From Cyanophora paradoxa (lineage: Eukaryota > Glaucocystophyceae > Cyanophorales > Cyanophoraceae), in contig QPMI01000647.1 of NCBI GenBank assembly GCA_004431415.1, positions 1 to 64,000 on the forward strand: a stretch of DNA of 64,000 nucleotides, in the 5' to 3' direction. The notes beneath the pieces were generated by a model. That model saw only the letters and a list, made by a program, of their open reading frames with translations, was not told the origin of the DNA and ran no database searches. Below, piece after piece: positions 1 to 10,000 of the stretch. Both the position numbers and the translations under genes were made by a program. Position 1 is the first letter of the stretch. Every line of letters begins with the position of its first letter.

Positions 1-1
1 T

Positions 2-867
2 TCATCTGGGCCATAACGAATTTCGAGTATAAATGAGCACAGGACCTCCATTTAAATCAGCAATTCGCTGCATAAAATCGTAAATCTCAATAGTCACAGA
101 GTAGAGGTCCAGCTTTGAATAAATATACTTGTACAAAGGATGTGCTTCAGTTGAATCATAGTATGCTATCTCGCCTGGACGAAGGACGCTTGGAATGCTC
201 AGCTTCGAGAAGAAGCCAGGTATTGACGTGTTCGGCATACTGACAAGGTCACCAATTTCAGGAATTCGTAGGAGCACATGATCATCAGGAGTGACATCAG
301 GCTCATAAGCGCCTGCTATATATTCAGTATTTATAGATAATGTCTTTGACCGAATCGGTAGAATTGATCTCAGCCCTAGAAGCTTTGCAGTTCGCTGAGC
401 CCTTGCAACGGCCTGGTAGTTTCTGACTTCCCGCCCACCCTGGTTCGTTGGCAACATCAGAGCAATAAAGAACTCGAAGTTAGCTGTGAACCCTATTAAT
501 TTGATCGCTGAATTATACGTGCACGTGATACCTGTTCCGTCAACCTTTCGTTTATCTCTGTCACAAGCGAGGTGACGTCGTAATTTCCAGGTGGAATTGC
601 AATGTTATCCACGCTCCAAATCCGGCCTGAGGTGGGTCGGTCCTTCATTAGTGGGATCATATTTGCACCAATATATATAGTGTTAAAGACTAAATCCTCT
701 GCCGGATCGAGTACATCGATTGTGCTCATAGTGTTGGGGATCTCAGCTGATACCAAGCGCACGGCTTTCACATCCTGATAAACTTTAGGCAGTCTTACTT
801 TAAATTTCGAGGTGGATGTCAGCTCCTCCGCTTGGTGACTTGCAATGCAGACGTAGTCCGTAGGCAT
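2..867 (-). pseudogene. Virion/capsid-associated protein, frameshifted and cut by the window edge
   Basis: The start codon is at 865-867. The first ~120 residues show the pattern of capsid-associated proteins of large and polinton-like DNA viruses: a polar N-terminus, 'LVSAEIPNT' after a beta-rich stretch, then 'IPPGNY' followed by a helix. That frame stops at about 496. A second frame, open from about 530 down to the window edge, continues naturally with 'VLLRIPEIGDLVSMPNT' and 'LDLYSVTIEIYDF', the usual C-terminal half of this family, so the two pieces read as one gene with a single small indel near 505-525. The C-terminus lies off the window. It is divergent from the next gene with only 26 bp between starts, a compact viral arrangement. 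The family assignment rests on motif pattern only; the exact virion role (minor capsid or penton-like) is inferred. Confidence 0.5.
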
Positions 868-893
868 CTTTTTATATCAGTTAGAGAATAAAA

Positions 894-1811
894 ATGGTCA
901 AAGACAAGCATCGACGCTGCGCCAGGCTTACCTTTGACAGCAGAGACAGAAGGCCAATCGATTCAGAGGCAAACTTCGTGCTCGAAATCAATGAACCGAT
1001 AATCAATCCAGTTGCTGTTCGACTAACCCAGTGTGAGTTCGCAAACAGCCTTTACACCAGCATTAAAGCTGAGTATCTTTCCATCACCTTTCCCTACCTT
1101 GGAACGCAAAACGTGGAGGTGTTTGAGCCTGGCATAATTACGACTGCAAATCTGGGCGAAACAGATATTTACAACTTTGGCCTATCATTTAATATTGAGC
1201 TAGAAGGGATTTCAATTGCGTATTTTAAACTATTTCGAGACCCAGAGACGCTGAAAATGTCTGCGTATTGCAACCGTTCCTGCACACTGACCTGCCAGTT
1301 CAAAGCCTTATCGAATCTGCTCGGGCTGAACCGAAATGAGCCCCTCCAGCTGTCTCCTATTGTGCTTGAAGGGCCGCAAAGACCAGCAACTGCAGCTGAG
1401 CGGTATCTAGAGGTTGCTGGCATTCCAGTGACACCTGCTCACCCTGAGTACGGCGTGGATTTCACCGGAAGAATGCAGAGTATAGCACTTGGTTACGCCG
1501 TCGAATTTCCAAAGATAATCGACATGAACAGCGACCAGTACCTCTTCCTTGTCTGCGAAGAGCTACGGCCGTTTGCTTCGAAGCTTCGCCGTGGGGCTAA
1601 ATCAATGTGTAATTACGGGCTCGCTCGAATCCAGATGAGCCAGGATGTTGGCAAGTTCGTTTATATAAATCAGGAAAATGACGGCGAGTGGATCCACATC
1701 GAAGAGCGCCTGGTGCTGACCTCTCTGCGACTGCGCATTGTCGACAGAGATGGTGATGACGTCTCTCTGAATGGCCTGCCTTGGTCTGGTGAACTGCAAT
1801 TTCTAGTTTAG
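894..1811 (+). CDS. Capsid-associated (minor capsid-like) virion protein
   Basis: This intact 305-residue ORF starts at an ATG preceded by an A/T-rich 'GAGAATAAAA' leader. Its N-terminus 'ARLTFDSRDRR', the following 'AVRLTQCEFANSLYT', and its C-terminus 'TSLRLRIVDRDGDDVSLNGLPW' match the layout of virion proteins in large DNA viruses and polinton-like viruses, in which a beta-rich body ends in a 'L.I.D.DG..' strand. It is therefore probably a paralogue of, or partner to, the broken gene divergent to it at 2-867. There is no signal peptide or membrane segment. Base composition is near 47% GC, unlike the GC-rich host DNA beyond 10.9 kb. The stop overlaps the 3' end of the convergent gene. The virion role is inferred from the family. 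Confidence 0.5.
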   Translation: MVKDKHRRCARLTFDSRDRRPIDSEANFVLEINEPIINPVAVRLTQCEFANSLYTSIKAEYLSITFPYLGTQNVEVFEPGIITTANLGETDIYNFGLSFNIELEGISIAYFKLFRDPETLKMSAYCNRSCTLTCQFKALSNLLGLNRNEPLQLSPIVLEGPQRPATAAERYLEVAGIPVTPAHPEYGVDFTGRMQSIALGYAVEFPKIIDMNSDQYLFLVCEELRPFASKLRRGAKSMCNYGLARIQMSQDVGKFVYINQENDGEWIHIEERLVLTSLRLRIVDRDGDDVSLNGLPWSGELQFLV

Positions 1812-2330
1812 GTAACGTCCCCGGAAATCAAGCCGGAACGCGTTCACATTTATAAATTCGTTTGTTATAATTTGCACATAGTTATACACCTGTGGGGTGA
1901 TCAAGTGCGAGTCACTATGCATTATATCGAAGCCTGTCATAGATGGGTTTGCAGCAAGCACATTGGCTAGGACCGTATTTTCAAATAGTGACCCGTCTCG
2001 TAAATATCCTAAATTGGTCAGAATGCTGAAATTAAATAGGACTCCGGCGGCAAAGGCTGGCCCATACATAATTATTTGATGTAGCTCAAAAGGCTTAGGA
2101 AACTCGACTTTGATCCAGGGATTAGGTAAAGTGCCCCTTGGAACCCTGTTGAGTTAGGTCGAACGTGAGAAGGTGGGTGCAATTCCTCAAAGTCGTTGCT
2201 TGTGATGTTTGCATCTGGAATTATAAACCAGTTGACATCAAATGGCGGCTCAACTGTTAAGGTAGACGATATGATAAGTCTCTCATCGTTCAGTAGGTCG
2301 TAGTTCGCCAGTAGAAAGCTGCAGAGTGCA
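1803..2330 (-). pseudogene. Unrecognised virus-region protein, frameshifted
   Basis: Two adjoining minus-strand frames appear to form one coding stretch. The downstream frame (1803-2069) begins at an ATG but stays open upstream through about 2110, which suggests a small indel near 2110-2125. The upstream part runs on in frame from the C-terminal end of the patatin-like gene. The products ('ISSTLTVEPPFDVNWFIIP...' and 'MYGPAFAAGVLFNFSIL...') are hydrophobic and beta-like, with no motif I recognise. It could be a separate small virion protein or a C-terminal extension of the phospholipase. Confidence 0.3.
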
Positions 2331-3283
2331 TTTATTTTAGCATTTATTTCGGTTTGTTTCAGCCATAAATCAGTCGTGGAAATCAAATAAGAAATATTCG
2401 AAGGGGAGGCATCATCAAGCTTGCTCATAACTGCAGCTGGCAGCGGAACACTTAAACGCCAGTATCTAGTTAAATTTCTATCTGCATCAACTGGAAGCAG
2501 CTCCTGCATTTGAAAGTGCGATTCCAGCTCGCTCCCAGCCATTAGCATAGAAATAATTGGGCTGCCTGAGAGGATAAGATCCAGCCCAGGGCGCCCCAGC
2601 CTGACGTCTCCGCATTCGAAAAGCCTGCAGTCAGTTGCTCACTGGCTTGGACCTCACCACAGCTGATGCTCACAAGAACAATTGGATCCTCTGCATCATA
2701 AATTTTGCTGGCGTGGCTTAGCGCTGCAACTGAGGGATTATTTAAACAGGCGATGGCCCCATCAACAAGGTTTTTGTCTCCTAGAACCTTCGGTGGAAAG
2801 AATGTTGGCGCTGCAGAAGATGCTCTAACTGCATCACGAATCAGCGTGCTCGAGTATGGCCCATCTTTGGTGAAAACTACGGGCTGCATCCGAACTGTAT
2901 CAAACGCTGTAATTAATATGTCTTTGGTCGATTCTGCAATTGTGTAGTCTAGGGCAACGTCTGTGAGCACCGACTCCAGAGGGTTTCCATCATAGCGGCT
3001 TCCTGAGAGCAAGCTTGTGAGTGATCTCGGATTTGCGAATATTACAGGTAGGTTCGTTTGATATAAACTGAAGATATCACCTGCAGAATATCGATAAGCG
3101 AGAACAGAGCCTGGAGTTGATGGATAGCCAAACCGGCCGCTATTATTGCCCTGTTGAGGTGCCTGCAAAGAAATCAAACAGCTGTGGAATTGCTTTCCCA
3201 GTAATCGCCTCGATCCGCTGTAGAATTCGGGCAATGACTATGCCACGAGCACCTCCACCTGATAGTGAGAGAATGACCTTCAT
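2331..3283 (-). pseudogene. Patatin-like phospholipase, broken by frameshifts
   Basis: Patatin-like phospholipases are lipid acyl hydrolases with a Ser-Asp catalytic dyad. The start ATG is at 3281-3283. The N-terminus shows the oxyanion loop 'LSGGGARG' and the nucleophile motif 'GTSTG' (GxSxG). The frame then breaks near 3143-3150 and again shortly after. A second frame carries 'FANPRSL', 'ILITAFDT', 'AVRASSAAPTFFPP' and the 'VDGA' motif that holds the catalytic Asp. Another break near 2545-2560 separates the C-terminal helical part ('AGSELESHFQM', 'LSVPLPAA', 'KLDDASPSNI', 'INALCSFLL'), which fits the usual C-terminal tail of this family. At least three indels make an active product unlikely unless they are sequence errors. 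It is divergent from the fibre gene, with 23 bp between starts. Confidence 0.7.
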
Positions 3284-4344
3284 TTTTAAAAGGGGCTTAT
3301 ATAAAAATGTCCTACATCTTGAAGAAGCCAGTACCACTTCGTAAAGCTCCAGATTTTGTGGATGATCGCATATAAATATTCGCGTATTTGGGAGTACTCT
3401 AATTGACTACAATGCTGACAAAGATATACACCAGACTGAGTTTAATCGCCCAGCTGCATTAATTCTGCGCAACGCACATGTTGGCGCCCAGATATTGCAC
3501 AGAGATTTTGTCTGGGTCCAGCTGAGAATTATGTTGCTGAAATAATCGGATCCAGGGCGTTGCCGCGGCACCTGCGAATTGCCTCCTCAGGCACAGTTTC
3601 CAAATATGATTCTGGTAGATTAATCTTTAGGCTCCAAAATGATAGAGGGGTCCACACATCAGCTCTACGTCTAATTGATGAATCCAATGCTGTCACAAAC
3701 AAGACTGCGGCTCACATTACAGGGCGAATTCTCCTTGGCGAAGAGTCGCAGACAAGCCGAAGGCAAGGAGCACTTGTGCTCCGCACAGCGACGCTGCGCC
3801 TGCTGGAATATCAGTGCTAGCATCGCAAATCCAGCGTTTCCCTGGATCTACTTTTTACAGCTGCACGAGAAGCGAATATTTTATACGGTTTTGATGTAAA
3901 TCAAATCGATACTGAGCCAGCACCAGGTTAGATATTCCTGGATGCACCTTGGGCTCTATCCTGATTGAAGCTGACAGGCACCTGCTCCCTGCGTTGCATG
4001 ACAGCTACGATCTAGGGCTCCGCACCAGGCAGTGGCGAAATATTCATGGAACAAATATTTATCAGGATGGTAAGAAGGTTAGCACTGAAGAGGAGGTGAT
4101 CAACATTTTCAACTACTACTTCGGACCTATTGTCCCTATACCACCTATACCACCTCTTCCAGGGCTACCGAAGCCGCCAACCCCGGACGGCCCAGGTCGA
4201 GAGCGAGTTGCTGATGAAACAGTTCCTTTCGTCAACATATTGTCAGTTGGGAGCAAGTTCGCAATAAACCTATCTTCGAACCGAAAAGCAAATAGATGAA
4301 CAGTATTTACCTCCTGAAATCGATATATTAGAGCTTGAAGAATA

Positions 4345-4580
4345 CCAATTGTCCCAGATGAGGAAGAGTATTTACCTGACGGTTTCGACCCGCAAGAGTA
4401 TGAATATGATCAATATGACCCCAATGAGGAAGAGTATTTACCCGATGGTTTAGATCCACAAGAGTATGAGTATGAACAGAACTATGAACCCCACGAGGAT
4501 TATTTAGCAGATGGCCTCGAGCCTCCTGCTGTTGAGTATGCGCAGCCTTATGAACACCATGAGGAATTATTGCCAGATGG
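4345..4580 (+). repeat. Acidic 'EEYLPDG' coding repeats
   Basis: Four imperfect units share the DNA core GAGGAAGAGTATTTACC(C/T)GA and encode Glu/Tyr/Asp-rich segments ending in Leu-Pro-Asp-Gly or a variant. They lie in frame with the following 'PPEDHNHDW' repeats. The spacing is about 70-100 bp. Confidence 0.7.
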
Positions 4581-5937
4581 TTTACAACCTGAGATTTTTG
4601 AGATGTACCTTGACTGGGAGCAGATCAACAATAAACCCGCGAGATATCCACCAGAGGATCACAACCATGACTGGGATGAGATCTTAGGTAAACCTGAAAA
4701 ATATCCACCTGAAGATCACAGGCATGATTGGGGCGATATTGATGGAATACCACCTGAGTTTCCGCCGGAAGACCATTTACATATTTGGAGCGAAATACGA
4801 GAGCAGCCCACTTTTGCATCAGCAGGTAATGTTTTACTAGGAGATATTAACAATGGGGTAAGTCTCTACCAAAATATAGACACACCAGAAAGATTACAAT
4901 TAAATGATTACTATGTGAATCGCAAAGGAATCGATGCAGGCACCACAATGGAAGGCGAATTATACATTAGACCCCTACAAGAAATGGAATATTGGGACTT
5001 GGTGTGGTATTGAAATTAAAGACACCAAACCAGGTATCTATCTTACCAGCTACTATGCAGATGACATCCCAATGACAGGAGGATTGATCTCTCTACCATC
5101 TGATCCAGCAAACTATGATGATAAAAACGCAGCAATCCAAATTAATGTTACTGATGTGAGTGATTTAGATTCATCAAGACCGAAATTAATATTCAGCAGA
5201 GAGAGATTGTTACCAGATGCACTTTTGGGGAACCGAGATGACTATAAACAATGCGAGGTTGCATGGATTAAAACGAATTATAATGGTGGAGTTGGTGAGG
5301 GAGTTTTAGAAATTAATCAGAGGGCAGCAGCAAAGAATATTCACAATGAGACCATATCAAGAGTGGTAACAGAGGATTATCTGAGAGACAATGGAGCAAC
5401 AATCATCGCAGGAATTGCTGTGGAGGGTGCTTACCTTCCTCTCACTGGTGGAACTGTCACAGGTGATGTTCATGCTCCGAATTTCCTTGTTGATACTCCA
5501 AATGCTCAGACATTTCCTGTTGTTCACCCAGGTGCTGAATATATATTAGATGCAAACACTCCAATTAGTAGAGTCGAATTACCAACGAATTTCACCTTTA
5601 ATCTTGTAGATGTGTTCCCAAACAGCCATAATCTCATGTATTTCTCTTCTGAGAATTACCTTTCAGGTGCATTTTCGCCCATTGAACTCTCCATACCAAA
5701 GCAAAAGGTGAGCTACAAAGAACTCACAGATGTCCCGGCAGGATTTAGTGGTAAATGGACTGATATTACGGAGAAGCCAACTTGGAGTAGTGTAGCATTC
5801 ACAGGTGATTACTATGATTTATCAAGAATTCCCGATTTCACCACTTATATACCTCGTTGGATTGATCAAAGTGTAATTATATCAGAATCTACACTCCCTT
5901 TCAATGGGACATGGATAGACTATTTACTAAACCGAAT

Positions 5938-6110
5938 TTGCATGCTGTGGCTACAAGTGGTGACTACAATGATTTAACTAACACCCCTACTGCACCGACC
6001 TTGCATGCTGTGGCTACAAGTGGAAACTATAATGATCTCGTTAATACACCAAACTTGCATGCTGTGGCTACAAGCGGGAACTATGACGATTTAATTAACA
6101 CACCCACTTC
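5938..6110 (+). repeat. Fibre-repeat DNA (three units)
   Basis: The core GCATGCTGTGGCTACAAG begins three times, at 5940, 6003 and 6057. Each copy is followed by a 'GxYxDL(T/V/I)NTP' codon block. The units are 63 and 54 bp apart, differing by three codons, so the length change keeps frame. Confidence 0.85.
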
Positions 6111-6554
6111 GCCACCTACTCACAATCACAGCATAGAGTTGCTTACGAATTTCGGTAATTATGTGAATGCAAATGCATATGTGCAACAGGGGACAGCGAA
6201 TGTAGTCATTCCTGCCGGAGTCTATTACAAAGGGGATTTTACCACAGTATCGGGAACCGTTACATTTTCTAACCCATATAATAGTGATCCAATAGTTAAT
6301 GCTACTCTCGAAAATGATATTATCTTAACAAGTGTCAATTTTACAAACAGCATATATATCTCCGCTGAATTTGTGAGTGGGAACCGTGTTGGTTTCAAAA
6401 ATAAATTCACTTGGATTGCTATATTTACTTGTTACTCGGACATCAATTATACGAATGTGCCCCAAAACGAAAGAACCCTTAAACTCCATTGGATTGCTGT
6501 CGGACCTCTCCAAAACAATAATATTCTCACGTAATTATAAAGAGCAATTTAAAG

Positions 6555-7508
6555 ATGACAACTGTATTCACGCCTGTGTTTTCTTTGAGTGCAAGTGCTG
6601 TCCACAATGTCCAACACACTGTTTATGATTTATCTCCAAGCCACCCTTCGACTGAGACAGCGAAAACCGATTCTTTTAATGACCAAAGCATACTCAGAGT
6701 CAAAGAACTCCGAGCTGACAAGGCTGATGGAGTCGTTAAAGCTACTCAAATGATCGTATCTAATCGACCCGCAATCTCTTCGGGGCTGGTCACCAAAGAA
6801 AATCTATATGAAGGTCAACAGGATTCCAAAACGGCTTTTAATCCGGCTGATAGGAATTCGGCGGCTTTTCAAGTTTACAGTGGTGGGGCATGGATTGGGA
6901 CTGGACTGAGTGTGAATGGGACAGTGACAGCGACTTCTTATGGGGCTGTGAGTGCAACCACTGGACGTTTTCAGGTCTCTTGACAGGAAATGGTGGAGTG
7001 AAAACAACTTCTGTCGATTCAGGAGCAGATTCTGATATAGTTTTGAAGCGAAATAATACAACGATAGCCACCATCACAACTTCTGGTCTCAGTTTGGCGG
7101 ATACTAAATATTTGAAGGCTAATTTTACCCATCATGTCGTGTTTATCATGCAACATCTACTGCTTATACAGCTGGTCAGGTGATCAAATGGGCAAACATT
7201 TACTACAATGTTGGGGATGCTATAATTCAGCTACTGGTATTTTCACATGCCCTGTGGCTGGGATGTATGTTGTATCTTTTGGTGCATATGCTGATTCATC
7301 TACCTGTGATGTTGTGTGTCGACACAACGGTTCATCTACATTTTTAAGTCTTTTGAGTATAAAAACAACTTCAACACAAGGAGGAAGCCCTTGTGCAACA
7401 TTTAAAGCCAATTCGGGCGATTACTTTGATGTTGCTGTGTCCCAAGGGACAGCATCAATTATCGCAAGTCAACAGAGTTTCTGTGTTGCATTAATTTATG
7501 CAGTATAA
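6555..7508 (+). pseudogene. Fibre protein with C1q-like head, frameshifted
   Basis: The ATG at 6555 opens 'MTTVFTPVFSLSASAVHNVQHTV'. It is followed by 'SILRVKELRADKADGVVKATQMIVSN' and 'SGGAWIGTGLSVNG', a module shared with the next two paralogues. The frame changes near 6975 and again near 7130-7200. The last frame encodes a C1q/TNF-like jelly roll: 'YNSATGIFTCPVAGMYVVSFGAYAD', a later 'RHNGSS', and a C-terminus ending 'CVALIYAV'. C1q-like heads form trimers and commonly end viral or phage fibres. The two or three indels break the reading frame between stalk and head. It is the first of three tandem same-strand fibre genes. Confidence 0.65.
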
Positions 7509-7529
7509 TAAAATGTTTTGCTATAATAA

Positions 7530-7778
7530 ATGTCGAACATCTACCAAGTGGTTCTAACTGATACTGAAAAACTGGGAATGGAATACTGTGCCTACTCTGT
7601 TCAGGATTGGATCGATAATGCTGCTCATAATCGGGCGAGAATTGCGATTGATGAGATTGTGGACAAAGAAGTTAAATCGTGTATTGCCGCTGGAATTCCG
7701 ATTCCACTCACAAAGGAAGCGATTGTAGAGCAAGCGTTTGCAAGGGGACTGTTCGAAAGGCAAGCGAAATTCCTGTGA
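7530..7778 (+). CDS. Small fibre-associated-type protein
   Basis: This intact 82-residue ORF starts at an ATG 22 bp after the C1q fibre stop. It is a helical, charged protein with the pattern 'YSVQDWIDNAAHNRARIAIDEIV...GIPIPLTKEAIVEQAFARGL'. Similar short proteins with a 'W..NA...RA' helix and a C-terminal 'I...A...G' helix often sit beside fibre genes in phages and large viruses; that likeness is from memory of the pattern and no function is established. A 145-bp A/T-rich spacer follows. Confidence 0.5.
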   Translation: MSNIYQVVLTDTEKLGMEYCAYSVQDWIDNAAHNRARIAIDEIVDKEVKSCIAAGIPIPLTKEAIVEQAFARGLFERQAKFL

Positions 7779-7923
7779 GTGCTCCTATGTAAAGAACTCG
7801 AATTCGAAGAATGAGAGATGGGTTAATTGTTATTTTTCATAGATCATGCATAAGAAAGGCATGTATCTTGCATGTCCTTCTTGAAAGTCGTTTATTTTTC
7901 TTTCCTTCTTAGTAAAAGAAGCA

Positions 7924-8769
7924 ATGGGTGAATATAATCGAGTTCAACTTCCAATATATTCCCTTGGATCCCCTGCTATGCACTTTCGCCAGCATGAAGT
8001 AAATGATGAGGTTCGTGGATTAGAATCCACAGAGAGACCCAATTCCAATGGTAACTCCTTTGATAAGAATTCGATTATTCGAGTTAAAGAACTTCGAGCC
8101 GACAAAAACTCAGGTGTGGTTAAAACAACTCGACTTCTTGTGACTAATGCCAACTTCTTTCAACCTACCAATGGAGGCCCTGATGCTTACAGTGTAAATC
8201 TGAAAGCTCTTGATTTCGATAAAAACACTGCTGCTGCTACAATTCGTTCAGGCGGTGCTTTTATTGGTGGAGGTTGCCGTGTATCCGGTCAACTCTCTTC
8301 ATCTGTTTCGTTTAATGATGTCCCTGATACTCTCGATCAAAATGTAGAGAATCCACAGCGTATTAGATTATATACACCTGTTGCACAGCAACCATTTGTT
8401 CAATTTTACGTAGGTTATACAGTTACACTTGCAACCTCTGAACTAATTGAAGGAACCAAAAGAGTAATGAGAGGTCTCGCCATTCCAAACGCCATGCTCT
8501 CTTTATGTAGAGCCAACAACAACCAGCCAGGTCACAGGTACTATTTCAGTGTGCAGGGATATGATCATTTCGGCACAGGCTTCTGTGTTTATAACAATAA
8601 TTTCACTTACGATTTGTTTGTTACAGACATTGGCAAATATACTATAACAATTATCGGTTTGAGAACAGATATAGCAGCTGTTTCAGTTCTCAGAGGTGTT
8701 ACTCCTGATACTCTTTCAGTATCAGGGTTTTACCAGGAACCAGATGTGATCGATGACCCCACTCCCTAA
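7924..8769 (+). CDS. Fibre paralogue 2
   Basis: An intact 281-residue ORF with an ATG start. Residues ~1-120 repeat the module of the preceding C1q fibre gene: 'SLGSPAMHFRQHEVNDEVRGLEST', 'IIRVKELRADKNSGVVKTTRLLVTNANF', 'IRSGGAFIGGGCRVSG'. The C-terminal ~150 residues are beta-rich ('FYVGYTVTLATSELIEG', 'RYYFSVQGYDHFGTGF', 'IGKYTITIIGLRTD') and differ from the C1q head. This is the expected layout of a virion fibre with a conserved attachment base and a variable receptor-binding tip. Receptor and cellular site are unknown. Confidence 0.6.
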   Translation: MGEYNRVQLPIYSLGSPAMHFRQHEVNDEVRGLESTERPNSNGNSFDKNSIIRVKELRADKNSGVVKTTRLLVTNANFFQPTNGGPDAYSVNLKALDFDKNTAAATIRSGGAFIGGGCRVSGQLSSSVSFNDVPDTLDQNVENPQRIRLYTPVAQQPFVQFYVGYTVTLATSELIEGTKRVMRGLAIPNAMLSLCRANNNQPGHRYYFSVQGYDHFGTGFCVYNNNFTYDLFVTDIGKYTITIIGLRTDIAAVSVLRGVTPDTLSVSGFYQEPDVIDDPTP

Positions 8770-8793
8770 AATATATATATATGTTTAATATAA

Positions 8794-9627
8794 ATGGCTG
8801 AACCACCTCCAATTGAGCGTATTGTTACAGCACAGCTTTCATTAGCTGCACCAGCTAACCACGTTCTGCAGCATGCTACTTTCGATGATGTAGAAGGTCT
8901 GCAATCAACAGAGGTTCAACCTACGATGAACACCTTCGGTTCCACCCATAAACTGAGATTGCAGGAACTCAGGTGCGATAAAAATAATGGTATAGTTAAG
9001 ACCACGAAATTACTTGTAACTAATGCGAATTTTAGTGCCCATTATGGTGATCCAGACAGTTATGGCGCCCCTCTTTCGACTTATTCTTTCGAGTCTAGGT
9101 CAGGAGCTATTAACTGCAAGACGGGGGGAGCATATATTGGTGATGGTTTGCGGGTTGGTGGAGCTGTTGGTGCTCCTCTCTTTGTTAATGATCAACCAAA
9201 CCCTATTGATCCTAACACGAGAATTCGAACCTATTTGCCAAGTATGAATGCACCATATATTATAAAGATCTTCCCAATCGTTGTTAATGAGCAGACATCA
9301 GTAGTTGATTCTCTTGTGGAAATTGGTGACCACTACAAGGTGGTTGTTGATATCCCTCCAGACGTCTACGCTGTTTGTCAAGTAGAGGGTGGAACCCCAA
9401 ACATTGCTGTGGTGATTACTCCATATGATAATTTCGGGATCGCTTATCATGGTGTAAATTTCGGCCTTGAAGACTACCAGTTCTTGGTGAGAGCTACAAA
9501 ATTCGGTATTTATAAATGCATTCTCTATGCAGAAAGAACCGATGCTATCGCAAGGCAGAATACCTATGCGGAGTACTACGGCACTAATAGGTACTTCCCC
9601 ATTTTCGGACAGGATACTGCCCCGTAG
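8794..9627 (+). CDS. Fibre paralogue 3
   Basis: An intact 277-residue ORF with an ATG start after a 'TTTAATATAA' leader, 24 bp downstream of paralogue 2. The N-terminal module is shared with the two preceding genes: 'APANHVLQHATFDDVEGLQSTE', 'LRLQELRCDKNNGIVKTTKLLVTNANF', 'KTGGAYIGDGLRVGG'. The C-terminal half resembles paralogue 2 more than the C1q head ('VVITPYDNFGIAYHG', 'ATKFGIYKCILYAERTD'). The intact frame contrasts with its broken sister and shows that decay of this segment is uneven. Confidence 0.6.
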   Translation: MAEPPPIERIVTAQLSLAAPANHVLQHATFDDVEGLQSTEVQPTMNTFGSTHKLRLQELRCDKNNGIVKTTKLLVTNANFSAHYGDPDSYGAPLSTYSFESRSGAINCKTGGAYIGDGLRVGGAVGAPLFVNDQPNPIDPNTRIRTYLPSMNAPYIIKIFPIVVNEQTSVVDSLVEIGDHYKVVVDIPPDVYAVCQVEGGTPNIAVVITPYDNFGIAYHGVNFGLEDYQFLVRATKFGIYKCILYAERTDAIARQNTYAEYYGTNRYFPIFGQDTAP

Positions 9628-9636
9628 AGAATATCC

Positions 9637-9933
9637 CTAATTATTTGCCGAGACCTCTGATAATGGCCTCATGTCTTGCAGGAGTGTTTGAGTTGCTGCG
9701 TCACTTCCATTCGCATGCTCGCCTACAGTCGCATTGTTGTACAGCGGATTTAGATCTTTCTTTTGGAGGTGATCATGACAGCAACAGCGCCAACCGTGAA
9801 GCTGAACTCGAAGCTCTTCAGCACGTAGAAGATCCAGCACCGCCCGGTGTGCACTACCAGAGGGCCGCTCCGTCAATAATGTACCATCTATATCAGGATG
9901 CTTGAAGGCTCGCTGAGGTGGCCTCGACATCAT
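9637..9933 (-). CDS. Small ORF of unknown function
   Basis: A 98-residue frame from ATG 9931-9933, convergent with fibre paralogue 3 and upstream of nothing recognisable. It contains 'FKHPDIDGTLLTERPSGSAHRAVLDLLRAEELRVQLHGW' (given here as several overlapping features: an acidic-hydrophobic N-part and an amphipathic helix), then a Cys/His cluster and a polar tail. No family is recognised. Another frame is also open across part of the stretch, so this may be a broken gene or chance. Confidence 0.25.
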   Translation of the reverse strand: MMSRPPQRAFKHPDIDGTLLTERPSGSAHRAVLDLLRAEELRVQLHGWRCCCHDHLQKKDLNPLYNNATVGEHANGSDAATQTLLQDMRPLSEVSANN

Positions 9934-10000
9934 TTTGTTTGCTTTTGAAAAAAAGAAACAGGGACAGCCAGCCGTTTCAAACACATAGATAGCTTTTTAT

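Larger units (their letters stand above)
3307..6534 (+). pseudogene. Long fibre/adhesin protein gene with repeat blocks, frameshifted
   Basis: An ATG at 3307 follows 'TTATATAAAA'. The coding signal then continues to the stop at 6532-6534 through several frames, broken near 3370, 3540, 3830-3950, 4350, 4980 and 5930. Recognisable parts in order are: a fibre-type module 'DLGLRTRQWRNIHGTNIY' (about 3990-4060), a Pro-rich linker (about 4130-4190), acidic repeats of the type 'EEYLPDG' (4345-4580), three 'PPEDHxHxW' repeats (4640-4800), 'AYLPLTGGTVTGDV' (about 5430-5470), and three 'LHAVATSGxYxDL' repeats (5938-6110). Such modules are typical of phage and virus fibres that bind the host surface. 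The four or more indels make it a pseudogene or an error-rich assembly. The exact domain family is not identified. Confidence 0.55.
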
